Assembly (NCBI GenBank): GCA_040757775.1
Contig: JBFLWQ010000002.1
Location: forward strand, 62,001-126,000
Reading direction: 5' to 3'
DNA: 64,000 nt
From: Thermodesulfobacteriota bacterium
GTDB taxonomy: Bacteria; Desulfobacterota; UBA8473
Position 1 is the stretch's first letter. Every line of letters starts with the position of its first letter. Positions 52,421 to 61,135 of the stretch are shown piece after piece. The notes below the pieces were generated by a model, which saw only the letters and a list, made by a program, of their open reading frames with translations, was not told the DNA's origin and did not search any database. A program made the position numbers and the translations under genes.

Positions 52421-53501
52421 TCACCCTCTTCAACAAAAAATCTTTAAACTCTTCTTCTCTCTCCAGACACAATTCTATACTCAGGGCAAAGGTCTTAACA
52501 TTGCTCAAAAAGGAGCTGTCTATCTTCACCATATCCTTTTCTGTAGTTACAGCAAAATTGACCTCTCCTGAAATCTCCCCTATCCTCTTATAGTCTTTTG
52601 ATGAGTACCAATGATGGTCAGGGAAGATCAATTCCTCTACCACTATTGCCCCCAGCTCCTTCAATGAAGCGGTAAAGTGTTCTGGATTAGCGATCCCCGA
52701 AAAGGCCAACACCCTTTTATCCCTTAAATAATCCAAACCTTTCCTCTCTCCAAAAGGGTCTATCAGATGTTTAGCCTGAAAATAACCATAAAAGATTTCA
52801 GCGTCTTTTTTAATGCTCCTTATTGTGCGTGTCAATTCCCTTTGTTTATCTGAGCTTTTTGCCCTTGTAACCAAAAAGACATTTGCCCGTTTCAGGTTCA
52901 TTAATGGTTCCCGAAGCACCCCTCTTGGAAAGAGATAATTATTACCGGATACTATCCGTGAATCCAGCAAGAGAATATCTAGGTCTCTTTTAAGCCTTAT
53001 ATGTTGAAAACCATCATCTAAAATCAATACGTTACTGTTAAAACGCTCGATCACATATTTCCCCCCCTGATATCTATCCTTCGAGGTTAGAACCGGAATA
53101 CCCTTCAATTTCTTTGCCAGCATGTAGGGTTCATCACCTGCTTCCCTCGGACTCAATAAAACGTTATCCCCTTCCGATACAAGATTTACCTCATCAGTTC
53201 CCTTGCCCCTGTATCCTCTGCTCACTATTCCGACCCGGAAGTCATTTTCTTTCAGTAATTTGGCAATATAGTGAGTTGTAGGGGTTTTTCCTGATCCACC
53301 TAAAGAGATGTTCCCAACGCTAATGATTTTGCAGGGAAGTTTCTTCGATCGTAAGATACCCCTCTGGTATAACCAATACCTGGTCTGGATAATACCCCTG
53401 TAAAGCAGAGAGAGCAAGAATAAAGGGAACAGCACTATCTCTATATATTTTCTATCGTGCCTCTGCCAAATAATCCTTTCAAAAAGGGCTCTGAGATTCA
53501 T
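52359..53501 (-). CDS. lpxK: Tetraacyldisaccharide 4'-kinase
   Basis: About 380 residues from MNLRALFERIIWQ. P-loop SVGNISLGGSGKTPTTHYIA, DGFQHIRLKRDLDILL and FPDHHWYS are LpxK landmarks. It phosphorylates the 4' position of lipid A precursor at the inner membrane. The C terminus (SRTGVSPVREVF) is repeat-derived and overlaps waaF. Confidence 0.93.
   Translation of the reverse strand: MNLRALFERIIWQRHDRKYIEIVLFPLFLLSLLYRGIIQTRYWLYQRGILRSKKLPCKIISVGNISLGGSGKTPTTHYIAKLLKENDFRVGIVSRGYRGKGTDEVNLVSEGDNVLLSPREAGDEPYMLAKKLKGIPVLTSKDRYQGGKYVIERFNSNVLILDDGFQHIRLKRDLDILLLDSRIVSGNNYLFPRGVLREPLMNLKRANVFLVTRAKSSDKQRELTRTIRSIKKDAEIFYGYFQAKHLIDPFGERKGLDYLRDKRVLAFSGIANPEHFTASLKELGAIVVEELIFPDHHWYSSKDYKRIGEISGEVNFAVTTEKDMVKIDSSFLSNVKTFALSIELCLEREEEFKDFLLKRVSEASTNSRTGVSPVREVFSN
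52380..52398. repeat. Palindromic repeat across the lpxK/waaF junction
   Basis: GACAGGCG-AGA-CGCCTGTC is an 8-bp perfect stem with a 3-base loop, inside both reading frames. Confidence 0.85.
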
Positions 53502-53564
53502 AGCTTTAATTAAAAAACAGATATAGGACAAAGTCCTAATATATTTCCCGCTTTTGCCAATATC

Positions 53565-54881
53565 TTAGAACTCTGTCTTTTGGGGTCTTATAAATCTATC
53601 TATTATCTCCATATTTCTGAGGGTTGCCCCCTGATTCTTTTCAATTACACTATAGGCTGCTTCCCCTAAATGGCGTAAAAGAGAAGGATCACCAAGCAAC
53701 TTTCTTGCCTGAAAGAGAAACTCATCTTTATTCCTGACCTGGACCCCACCGCCACTATCTTTCAACACCCTGGAAATCTCTAAAAAGTTATGCATATAAG
53801 GGCCAAATATTACAGCTTTCTTGTAAGCCGCTGGTTCAAGGAGGTTATGCCCACCGATCTTAACGAAACTCCCCCCAACGAAGACCAGAAGCCCGATAGA
53901 ATATATCTTACATAATTCTCCTATTGTATCAAGGATGATTACCTCAGCAGTGGCGGTTCGCAAACCGCCACTATGTTCTTTAACCCTCGTCTTTCTTGTA
54001 CAATTAAGACTTCGTTGGGATGCCAGATTCTCAACCTCTCTAAACCTCTCCGGATTCCTGGGTGCCAGAATAAGGACTAAATCGGGGTATTCCCCCTTAA
54101 GAGCTTCAAAGACATCCAGAACAATCTCTTCTTCTCCTTTATGGGTACTGCCTGCAATAAAAACTTTCCGATATGGCTTTATCTCCATTGAATCCAAAAG
54201 CCCTTCTTTTTCTGCCTCAGTGAGATCAGGAACCGTCTGGTCAAATTTTAGATTCCCTGTCGTTATCACCTTGGTAGCATCTGCACCACTGCTTATTATC
54301 CTGTCTGAATCTACTTTAGATTGCATGGAAAAAACGGACAGGCACTCCAATACTACTTTGATAAACCACTTAAACCATTTATATCTTCGATAAGACCTGG
54401 GAGAAACCCTGCCATTAATAATAATGGATGGGACATATCTTTTCTTTAATTCTCTTAAAAAATTAGGCCAGATATCGGTATCCACAATTACAAACAGTCG
54501 GGGGTTGACTGCATCGATAACTCTTTTTACTACCCAGGGGTAATCCAGGGGAAAGTAGATTATGCTTTCTGCCTCTATAATTCTAGAATTTGCTGTATAA
54601 TTTCCTGCCTCTGTAACTGTAGAAAGAATGATTTTGTGATTTGGATACCTATCCCTGATCATCCTGATTATGGAGATGGATGAGAGGACTTCACCCACTG
54701 AAACAGCATGAAGCCAAATGGGGTTTTTTCCAGCAAGGTTTTCTGTTAACTTTTTCGGCAGGAAGCCTAACTTTTGAAGAACACTCCTCCTGTATTTACC
54801 GGCAGTTATCATCTTAAACAAATAAAAAGGAAGGGCAAATATTAATGCAAGAATTAGAATCAGATTGTACAAGAGGTACAT
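53565..54881 (-). CDS. waaA: Kdo transferase
   Basis: 438 residues, GT30. N-terminal membrane anchor (2-24), WLHAVSVGEVLSSISIIRM, LSTVTEAGNYTA, the long GT-B linker, and FVGGSFVKIGGHNLLEPAAY. Transfers Kdo to lipid A. It lies between the DUF374 acyltransferase-like gene and lpxK. Confidence 0.93.
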   Translation of the reverse strand: MYLLYNLILILALIFALPFYLFKMITAGKYRRSVLQKLGFLPKKLTENLAGKNPIWLHAVSVGEVLSSISIIRMIRDRYPNHKIILSTVTEAGNYTANSRIIEAESIIYFPLDYPWVVKRVIDAVNPRLFVIVDTDIWPNFLRELKKRYVPSIIINGRVSPRSYRRYKWFKWFIKVVLECLSVFSMQSKVDSDRIISSGADATKVITTGNLKFDQTVPDLTEAEKEGLLDSMEIKPYRKVFIAGSTHKGEEEIVLDVFEALKGEYPDLVLILAPRNPERFREVENLASQRSLNCTRKTRVKEHSGGLRTATAEVIILDTIGELCKIYSIGLLVFVGGSFVKIGGHNLLEPAAYKKAVIFGPYMHNFLEISRVLKDSGGGVQVRNKDEFLFQARKLLGDPSLLRHLGEAAYSVIEKNQGATLRNMEIIDRFIRPQKTEF

Positions 54882-54957
54882 TTTTCACCATTTGCTATTC
54901 TATCTGCTTTAGCTCCTGTTCGGTATCTTTTTATTCTGACTCCTGACTCCCAACCAC

Positions 54958-55662
54958 CTATTTTCCAAAATAATTATCAGCCAGGTTTGTAACGGCTATA
55001 AGTCTCTCTTCCAGCAGCATCCTTTTCTTCTCCAGATATTCCTCGTCACCGTTGTCCTCAACATAGACAGGTTCTCCCCATACAAAAACGCCCCTGGAAA
55101 AGGGGACAGGCAACAAAAAAGCATCCCAGCTTTTGAATATCTTCCTTTTGGAAGAACTGAAAGCCATCGGGAGTATAGGAGATCCACTTAACTTTGACAG
55201 ATCAATAATACCTCTTTGAACCTTATATCTCGGCCCATTAGGCCCATCCGGAGCCAATGCCAAATCTGAACCATCTTTTAAAACTTTAATCATCCTGCGA
55301 AGGGCAGAAAAACCACCCTTTTTAGTTGAACCTCGAATTGTCTCATATCCCATAAGTTGTGTGGACCTGTTAACAATCTCCCCATCGCTATGATGACTCA
55401 TAAGCCCATAAACACGCCTTTCCTTATAGCGATTGAACAATACCGGAACCATCAGCAATCTTCCATGCCAGAAGGCAACTATTACACTCCTCTTTTTCCC
55501 CCAAATTTGTCTAACATTTTCTGGATTATGTTCTGTTATCCTCAAAGTTAAAGACAAAAATCTAATCACTAAAACTACTAATAATGGTGCTGCCGTTGTT
55601 TTTATCTTTTTCTCGAATTTTTTGCTGATAAACCTTTTTCTAATCTCTCTGAACGTCACCAT
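54958..55662 (-). CDS. DUF374 lysophospholipid acyltransferase-like protein
   Basis: 234 residues with a hydrophobic N-terminal segment. VIVAFWHGRLLMVPVLF, MSHHSDGEIV, GSTKKGGFSALRRMI and LAPDGPNGPRYKVQRGII are the DUF374 pattern, related to glycerolipid and lipid A acyltransferases. Position next to msbA and waaA points to lipid A acylation. Nine bases after msbA. Confidence 0.87.
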   Translation of the reverse strand: MVTFREIRKRFISKKFEKKIKTTAAPLLVVLVIRFLSLTLRITEHNPENVRQIWGKKRSVIVAFWHGRLLMVPVLFNRYKERRVYGLMSHHSDGEIVNRSTQLMGYETIRGSTKKGGFSALRRMIKVLKDGSDLALAPDGPNGPRYKVQRGIIDLSKLSGSPILPMAFSSSKRKIFKSWDAFLLPVPFSRGVFVWGEPVYVEDNGDEEYLEKKRMLLEERLIAVTNLADNYFGK

Positions 55663-55671
55663 GTTTTTGTT

Positions 55672-57408
55672 CTATTTAACAACCTCTCCATTGTCTCTAA
55701 ACTGTAATTCATATAGTTTTGTATACTCTCCGTTCCTCTTGAGAAGTTCTTCATGTACTCCTTCTTCAACAATATCCCCCCCAACGATAACTATTATCCT
55801 ATCAGCATTTCTAATAGTAGAAAGCCGGTGGGCAATAATGAAGGTAGTCCTGTTCTTCATAAGGTTTTCCAGGGCATTTTGTACTTCAATTTCAGACTCA
55901 GAATCTAAAGATGAGGTTGCTTCATCTAGTATTAAAATGGGAGCATCTTTTAAGATTGCCCTGGCAATTGAAATCCTCTGCCTCTGTCCACCAGAAAGCT
56001 TCACCCCTTGTTCTCCAATCATGGTATCATATCCCACAGGGGTTTCCATAATAAAATCATGGGCATTGGCAGCTTTCGCTGCCATTATAATATCATTCTT
56101 GGACCTTTTTATATCACCATAGGCAATATTGTTCATAACAGTATCGTTGAATAAGATTGTCTGCTGTGTTACTATAGCAATTTGTGACCGAAGAGATTCA
56201 ATAGTAACATCCCTAATATCCACGTTATCTATCAATATCGCCCCTTCTGATACGTCATAGAAACGGGGAATCAGGTTAACCAATGTAGTCTTTCCCCCAC
56301 CACTCATTCCAACAAAGGCAACAGCCTCTCCTACCTTTACCTTGAGATTAATATTCTTTAAAACCAATTCGTTATCATACTTAAAGGAAACATCTTTAAA
56401 TTCTATATCCTTTGAAACAGGTGCAAGAGGCGTTGCATATTTTTTGTCCTGAATTTCAGGTTCGGTATCTAGAATATCAAACACCCTATAAGCAGCAGCC
56501 AGTCCCTGCTGAACTACACTGTTCACTCCACTAAGCCTTTTAATCGGCTCGTAAAGCATAATTACCCCCGCAAGAAAAGAAAAAAAGTTGCCCGGGGTGG
56601 AATAGCCTTTTATAACGGAGTATCCACCATACCAAACAACCAATGCAGACCCAAATCCCCCTATGAGTTCCATTACAGGAGACGACATAGAACGAATATG
56701 CTGGGCTTTCATAGTAGCTCGAAACAGCCGATTGTTTTCCGCAAAAAACCTTTTGTTTTCGTATTGTTCCATCCCGAATGCCTTTACAATTCTATTCCCG
56801 GATATAGTTTCATGCAAGAGAGTTGTCAAAGCTCCCATAATATTTTGACCAAGGGTACTAAGCAATCGAAGCTTTCTGCCAAATTTTACAATAGGGATAA
56901 TCGCAAATGGAAAAACCAAAAAGGCAAAGATTGCCAGCTTCCAATCCCTGTAAAATACTACTCCGATTAATCCAATAATACTGAAGGAATCTTTCAGAAC
57001 GCTTGTAACTGCACTGGATACGGCTCCCTGTATAAGGTTGACATCATTTGTAACTCTGGACATCAGAACTCCGGTAGGGTTTTTGGTAAAGAAGGAGAGA
57101 GAAAGGGTTTGTATTTTACAATACAGTTTATTTCTAATGTCTTCGACTATCCTTTGACCCACATAACTCATCAAATAGGATTGCCCATAATCGAATGCAC
57201 CCTTAATAAAATACAATAAAACAATAGCTAAGGGGATTAAATGCAGCATAGATATGTCTTTTTTAAAAAATATCTCATCTAACGCGGGTTTTACTAAAAA
57301 GGCAACACCTGCTGTAGATGCAGAGACAAATATCATACATATCATGGCAGCGAACAGCCTATACCAATAGGGTTTTACAAATTCCAGCAAGCGCTTATAT
57401 AATTCCAT
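55672..57408 (-). CDS. msbA: Lipid A export ABC transporter
   Basis: 578 residues. Six transmembrane segments (about 1-320), then the ATPase: Walker A GMSGGGKTTLV, Q-loop, signature LSGGQRQRISIARAI, Walker B ILILDEATSSLD and switch His IIAHRLSTIRNAD. MsbA-type half-transporter, acting as a dimer to flip lipid A-core. Confidence 0.93.
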   Translation of the reverse strand: MELYKRLLEFVKPYWYRLFAAMICMIFVSASTAGVAFLVKPALDEIFFKKDISMLHLIPLAIVLLYFIKGAFDYGQSYLMSYVGQRIVEDIRNKLYCKIQTLSLSFFTKNPTGVLMSRVTNDVNLIQGAVSSAVTSVLKDSFSIIGLIGVVFYRDWKLAIFAFLVFPFAIIPIVKFGRKLRLLSTLGQNIMGALTTLLHETISGNRIVKAFGMEQYENKRFFAENNRLFRATMKAQHIRSMSSPVMELIGGFGSALVVWYGGYSVIKGYSTPGNFFSFLAGVIMLYEPIKRLSGVNSVVQQGLAAAYRVFDILDTEPEIQDKKYATPLAPVSKDIEFKDVSFKYDNELVLKNINLKVKVGEAVAFVGMSGGGKTTLVNLIPRFYDVSEGAILIDNVDIRDVTIESLRSQIAIVTQQTILFNDTVMNNIAYGDIKRSKNDIIMAAKAANAHDFIMETPVGYDTMIGEQGVKLSGGQRQRISIARAILKDAPILILDEATSSLDSESEIEVQNALENLMKNRTTFIIAHRLSTIRNADRIIVIVGGDIVEEGVHEELLKRNGEYTKLYELQFRDNGEVVK

Positions 57409-57430
57409 TGTTCCCTTTCTATCGAGTCAT

Positions 57431-58015
57431 TTAAGAACTCTTATAACCTGTTAATCTCCCTTTTCTCTTTTCAATAAACAAACATGCTTTTCTTTCAATA
57501 ATCAAGATAATTCCGGCACAGATAACCCCAACAACTGCCCCTCCAATAATATCAGAAGGATAGTGCACACCTACATATACCCTGGAGTACCCCACAATAA
57601 CGGCTATGGAGAGAAAGATTGCAACAAGCCTCTTGTATTTATACCCAAAAAAACTGGCAGCTGCAAAGACATTCGATGCGTGAGAGGAGGGAAAGGAATA
57701 TGAATCAGGGCCTCCGCATCCTACCAATAGATGGACATGTGGCAACACATTGCAGGGACGAGCCCTCGCCACGAGAGGCTTTATAAGCTGATGAATCAAC
57801 ATATCACTGAATACAACAACAACAATTACCAGTACTGCAGCTATTCTACCCTTCTTGCCGCCTTTTACAATTAAAGCAAGCCAAACAATAAAAATAACAA
57901 TCTTCCAGTTATCAATGTCTGTTATTACAGGCATAATGCGGTCGAAAAGACCGTTCTGCATAGTGTTATTGATAAAATAAAACAGACTTGTGTCTATCTG
58001 TAAGAGATGGACCAT
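57431..58015 (-). CDS. PAP2 phosphatase
   Basis: 194 residues, about six membrane segments. KPLVARARP, FPSSHASN and RVYVGVHYPSD give the three phosphatase motifs (His retained in PSSH). Could dephosphorylate undecaprenyl diphosphate or lipid A. Its start codon lies in an 18-bp direct repeat that flanks a palindrome. Paired with the ArnT-like gene upstream. Confidence 0.85.
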   Translation of the reverse strand: MVHLLQIDTSLFYFINNTMQNGLFDRIMPVITDIDNWKIVIFIVWLALIVKGGKKGRIAAVLVIVVVVFSDMLIHQLIKPLVARARPCNVLPHVHLLVGCGGPDSYSFPSSHASNVFAAASFFGYKYKRLVAIFLSIAVIVGYSRVYVGVHYPSDIIGGAVVGVICAGIILIIERKACLFIEKRKGRLTGYKSS

Positions 58016-58102
58016 CAGGCTATGCCATTCCCTGTGCAGTTTTCAATCCGGACACAACAGCGGGCTTAAGCCTGCTGCTGAGATCCATCAGGCTATGCCA
58101 TT
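58012..58102. repeat. 18-bp direct repeats around a degenerate palindrome
   Basis: CCATCAGGCTATGCCATT at 58012-58029 and 58085-58102 flank CAGCGGGCTTAAGCCTGCTG (58058-58077), which is related to the palindrome inside the methyltransferase gene. Confidence 0.8.
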
Positions 58103-58135
58103 TTTTAGCTTGTAGGGGTTTGATTAATCAAACTC

Positions 58136-59629
58136 CTACAAGCCTTTAAAATTGTAACACTTATAGATATAAATACTCCTTATGGGAAAGCCAGTTCGGT
58201 TAATCGTTAAACACCTGCTTTCTTCAACATGATCAAAAACAGCCGTGACGAAGCTTGATTCACCATAGCGCTGTTCAGAAACCAATACCGCATTATTGCC
58301 CAAAAGCCTTGAAAAGTCATTCCAAATATTGTACTGATTAAATCGTCCTTCCCAGGATACCTCACAGACAGGATACCTTTCACTCTCAGCGTAAAATGCT
58401 AACTCCCCCACAACCTGATGGCGATGACCTAACATAAAGGTAGGAACCTCTTTTGGCATTTCCCGAAGGACTCTGTTTACCTCTAATCCCATCTCTCGCC
58501 ATCCATGGAGTGCGCTGGTCGGGTCATCCTTCAGGGGGATCGGTAAGACAGGATATATAGCCTGCACATGAGCAACAGTAGTTAGTACAAAACTGGAGGA
58601 AAATACTATTATCAGCCATGCAATATGGAGTTTCCTTTTTTCCCCTCTGGAAAGTGATAAAAGAGACAGACCTGTCATAGCTATAATACCTGAGAAATAA
58701 GCCATCGCAGGCCAATTCCCTTCAACCTTTGTGCGAAGACTAATCATCGCGAAGAACAGAAATACAGGGACAGATGCACAAAATAGCAACAGGAGATTGG
58801 CGTTTTGCCTTTTCAGACCTAAATAGAGGCTCTTTAGCATTATATACAGCCATGCAATAAAGACGAAAGGGGAGATAATCCCCATTTGTCCTCCAATATA
58901 ATCTAAGAAGTATTTCATCCCCGGGTTTTCCTTCGCTGAAAAACCATGTGTGAATTGAAAATTAAAGGATATCCAATCATGCTTAAAATTCCATATAATA
59001 ACCGGGCTAAAGATAATTAATCCAATAACCAATGCCAAGTACGGCTCTTTTCTAATTAACCACCTTCTATTATCTTTTGACAGTATTAAAAATAGAAGTA
59101 TAGAAGGGACAAAGAGAATCATCGTATATTTGCTTAAAAGACCAAACCCTAAAGCTAAACCAACAAGATACCACCAAAATTCCTTATGGGTGGATATCAC
59201 CTTATATACGAAGTACAGCCCTATCACCCAAAAGAATCCCTGTGGGGTATCTGGGGTAATTATTACGGCACCTATTGCATGTCCCGGCACAATATTTACC
59301 AGGAATGCTGACAACAAGCCTGCTCTTTCATCTACAAAAATGTCTTTGCCCAATCTGTATGCTACAATGGTCATAAGAAAAATCAGTACAACACAGCCAA
59401 CCCTTGTAAAGAATTCACTATTGTGGCCGAGCAGGGTAAAAAGATAGATAATATAAGCCACCATAGGAGGATGATCGTAATAACTCAGGCCCAGATTGCG
59501 GGACCAGTCCCAATAATAGGCCTCGTCCGGCGATAAATCCAAGTACCCTATAAATACAAATCTAACCACTGTTACACTAAAGAGAAATACAAGGAAGTAA
59601 GTTTTGTATCTGTTCATATTCTCCCACAC
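58136..59629 (-). CDS. ArnT-like GT39/83 glycosyltransferase 1
   Basis: 497 residues, about ten membrane segments. DLSPDEAYYWDWSRNLGLSY and YYDHPPMVAYII carry the DE and HPP motifs of polyprenyl-phosphate-sugar transferases (ArnT/PMT class). Likely moves a sugar from a polyprenyl phosphate to lipid A or core in the periplasm. Paralogue of the 61136 gene. Confidence 0.88.
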   Translation of the reverse strand: MWENMNRYKTYFLVFLFSVTVVRFVFIGYLDLSPDEAYYWDWSRNLGLSYYDHPPMVAYIIYLFTLLGHNSEFFTRVGCVVLIFLMTIVAYRLGKDIFVDERAGLLSAFLVNIVPGHAIGAVIITPDTPQGFFWVIGLYFVYKVISTHKEFWWYLVGLALGFGLLSKYTMILFVPSILLFLILSKDNRRWLIRKEPYLALVIGLIIFSPVIIWNFKHDWISFNFQFTHGFSAKENPGMKYFLDYIGGQMGIISPFVFIAWLYIMLKSLYLGLKRQNANLLLLFCASVPVFLFFAMISLRTKVEGNWPAMAYFSGIIAMTGLSLLSLSRGEKRKLHIAWLIIVFSSSFVLTTVAHVQAIYPVLPIPLKDDPTSALHGWREMGLEVNRVLREMPKEVPTFMLGHRHQVVGELAFYAESERYPVCEVSWEGRFNQYNIWNDFSRLLGNNAVLVSEQRYGESSFVTAVFDHVEESRCLTINRTGFPIRSIYIYKCYNFKGL

Positions 59630-59657
59630 TACCAGTAGAGCGCTTCGTAATTAAGAT

Positions 59658-59740
59658 GTCATATCGACCGAAGGGAGATATCTTCTAATAATGCATCTCA
59701 ACAGGTCGGAATTAAGATTTATCGCTTTGCTCGAAATGAC
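59658..59740. repeat. TCATTTCGA-family inverted repeat
   Basis: GTCATATCGACCGAAGGGAG on the left and CGCTTTGCTCGAAATGAC on the right form a long imperfect hairpin between the Dpm-type and ArnT-like genes. Confidence 0.75.
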
Positions 59741-59771
59741 AGCATTGCATATGTATTTACGGAACGACGCA

Positions 59772-60470
59772 CTAGTACCTCAATCGAAACACAATCATTT
59801 TCAATAAACTCTCCTTCATTATCCTAAAATTGAAGGTAGATTCACCACTCATTCTTTCCTCAAAGAGAATTGGGACTTCTTTAATTTTAAACCCTTTCTT
59901 ATATGCCTTGTATAAAACTTCCTGGACTATAGAGGGGCCGGTGGAGATCATACTATTGGGGTCTATAGCCTCCAAAACCTCTCTCCGAAAGACCCTGAAT
60001 CCAGAAGTGCAGTCTTTTACATTCAAGTTTAGAATGATTCTTATATATATATTTGCCAACTGGGTTACCCATGTCCTCATAATATTTCTCCCAGATTCTT
60101 CTCCCCCTTTCATGAGCCTGGAACCAATAACTATATCACAAGTATCCATCTCCTTTAGCATTAGAGGGATATAAACCGGCTTATGGGAAAAATCCCCGTC
60201 CATTTCAATAATATAATTGGCACCTTCCCTCAGTGCATACTGAAACCCCTCTATACCTGCTGTTCCCCTACCCCTTACGCCAATCCTGTGAACAACATGA
60301 ACCCTTTGGTCTGTTTCCCTCATCCGGTCCAGAATCTTGCCCGTTCCGTCGGGAGAATCGTCATCTACCACTACCACAGAAATATCATTGGACATAGCCA
60401 GTATCTCTTTAATCAGTCTCTCTATATTTCCCGCTTCATTATATGTGGGAATCATTGCCATAATCTTCAT
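59772..60470 (-). CDS. Polyprenyl-phosphate glycosyltransferase (Dpm1-like)
   Basis: 232 residues from MKIMAMIPTYNEAGNI; GAGAGG lies 9 bases before this ATG, while the frame is open 36 bases further to a TTG. VVVDDDSPDGTGKIL, EMDGDFSHKP and KDCTSGFRVFRREVLEAI fit dolichol-phosphate mannosyltransferase-like GT2 enzymes without the membrane domain. It probably makes the polyprenyl-phosphate sugar donor used by the two ArnT-like enzymes that flank it. Confidence 0.9.
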   Translation of the reverse strand: MKIMAMIPTYNEAGNIERLIKEILAMSNDISVVVVDDDSPDGTGKILDRMRETDQRVHVVHRIGVRGRGTAGIEGFQYALREGANYIIEMDGDFSHKPVYIPLMLKEMDTCDIVIGSRLMKGGEESGRNIMRTWVTQLANIYIRIILNLNVKDCTSGFRVFRREVLEAIDPNSMISTGPSIVQEVLYKAYKKGFKIKEVPILFEERMSGESTFNFRIMKESLLKMIVFRLRY

Positions 60471-60546
60471 CGCAATCGTCCTCTCGTTGCACTTCCCTTT
60501 AGTCAATATTTCTTTTGAAAAAGTATCCCTGAGAGCGAATTCTTCC

Positions 60547-61128
60547 TCAAAGCTCTCTCTTTTTCTTTCCTATCGGAAAATATCTGTACCCAAAATAGCA
60601 TACTACAAAAGATGTCAGGGTACCTATTAGTCCCCCAGCAAGGACATCCGAAGGATAATGGACCCCTACATAGATTCGCGACATACCCGTTATAAAAGCA
60701 ACTACAAATAGAAGTGTTACATATTTTCTATAGGTATAAGCGAGAAACATGGCTGCTCCAAAAGCTGTCTGAGTGTCACCAGAGGGGAAAGAACTGTGTC
60801 TCAATGGTTCCAGTACTATGTTTATGTGGACTCTATTTGCCAGTATCAAATCAGCCATATCCTCCAAAGGACGGGGCCTTGCCACTACCTCCTTTAAGAC
60901 GTGAACGAACATTCCCCCTGCCAGTACAGCAATAATACCAATCGTAAAACTACGCCTGAAATTCTTTCTGTCAAAGATATAGAGTCCCAGACCTATGAGA
61001 CCAGCTAACACATACCCTGAACCAAACCATGAAAATACAATCATTACCACATCAAAGAGCGGGCTTGAAAGTCCATTATTTACAGCAAGAAATATAGATT
61101 TATCTAAAGCAACAATATCCTCTAACAC
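60547..61128 (-). CDS. PAP2-family phosphatase with variant motif
   Basis: 193 residues, about six membrane segments. KEVVARPRP and SRIYVGVHYPSD are normal, but motif 2 is FPSGDTQTAFG, with Asp in place of the usual His of PSGH. Such PSGD forms exist in some lipid phosphatases, so activity is likely but substrate or mechanism may differ. Seven bases after ArnT-like gene 2. Confidence 0.85.
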   Translation of the reverse strand: MLEDIVALDKSIFLAVNNGLSSPLFDVVMIVFSWFGSGYVLAGLIGLGLYIFDRKNFRRSFTIGIIAVLAGGMFVHVLKEVVARPRPLEDMADLILANRVHINIVLEPLRHSSFPSGDTQTAFGAAMFLAYTYRKYVTLLFVVAFITGMSRIYVGVHYPSDVLAGGLIGTLTSFVVCYFGYRYFPIGKKKREL

Positions 61129-61135
61129 CTCTTTA

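Noticed and set aside
55433-56122. 229-residue plus-strand ORF
   Set aside because: Antisense shadow of the DUF374 and msbA genes.
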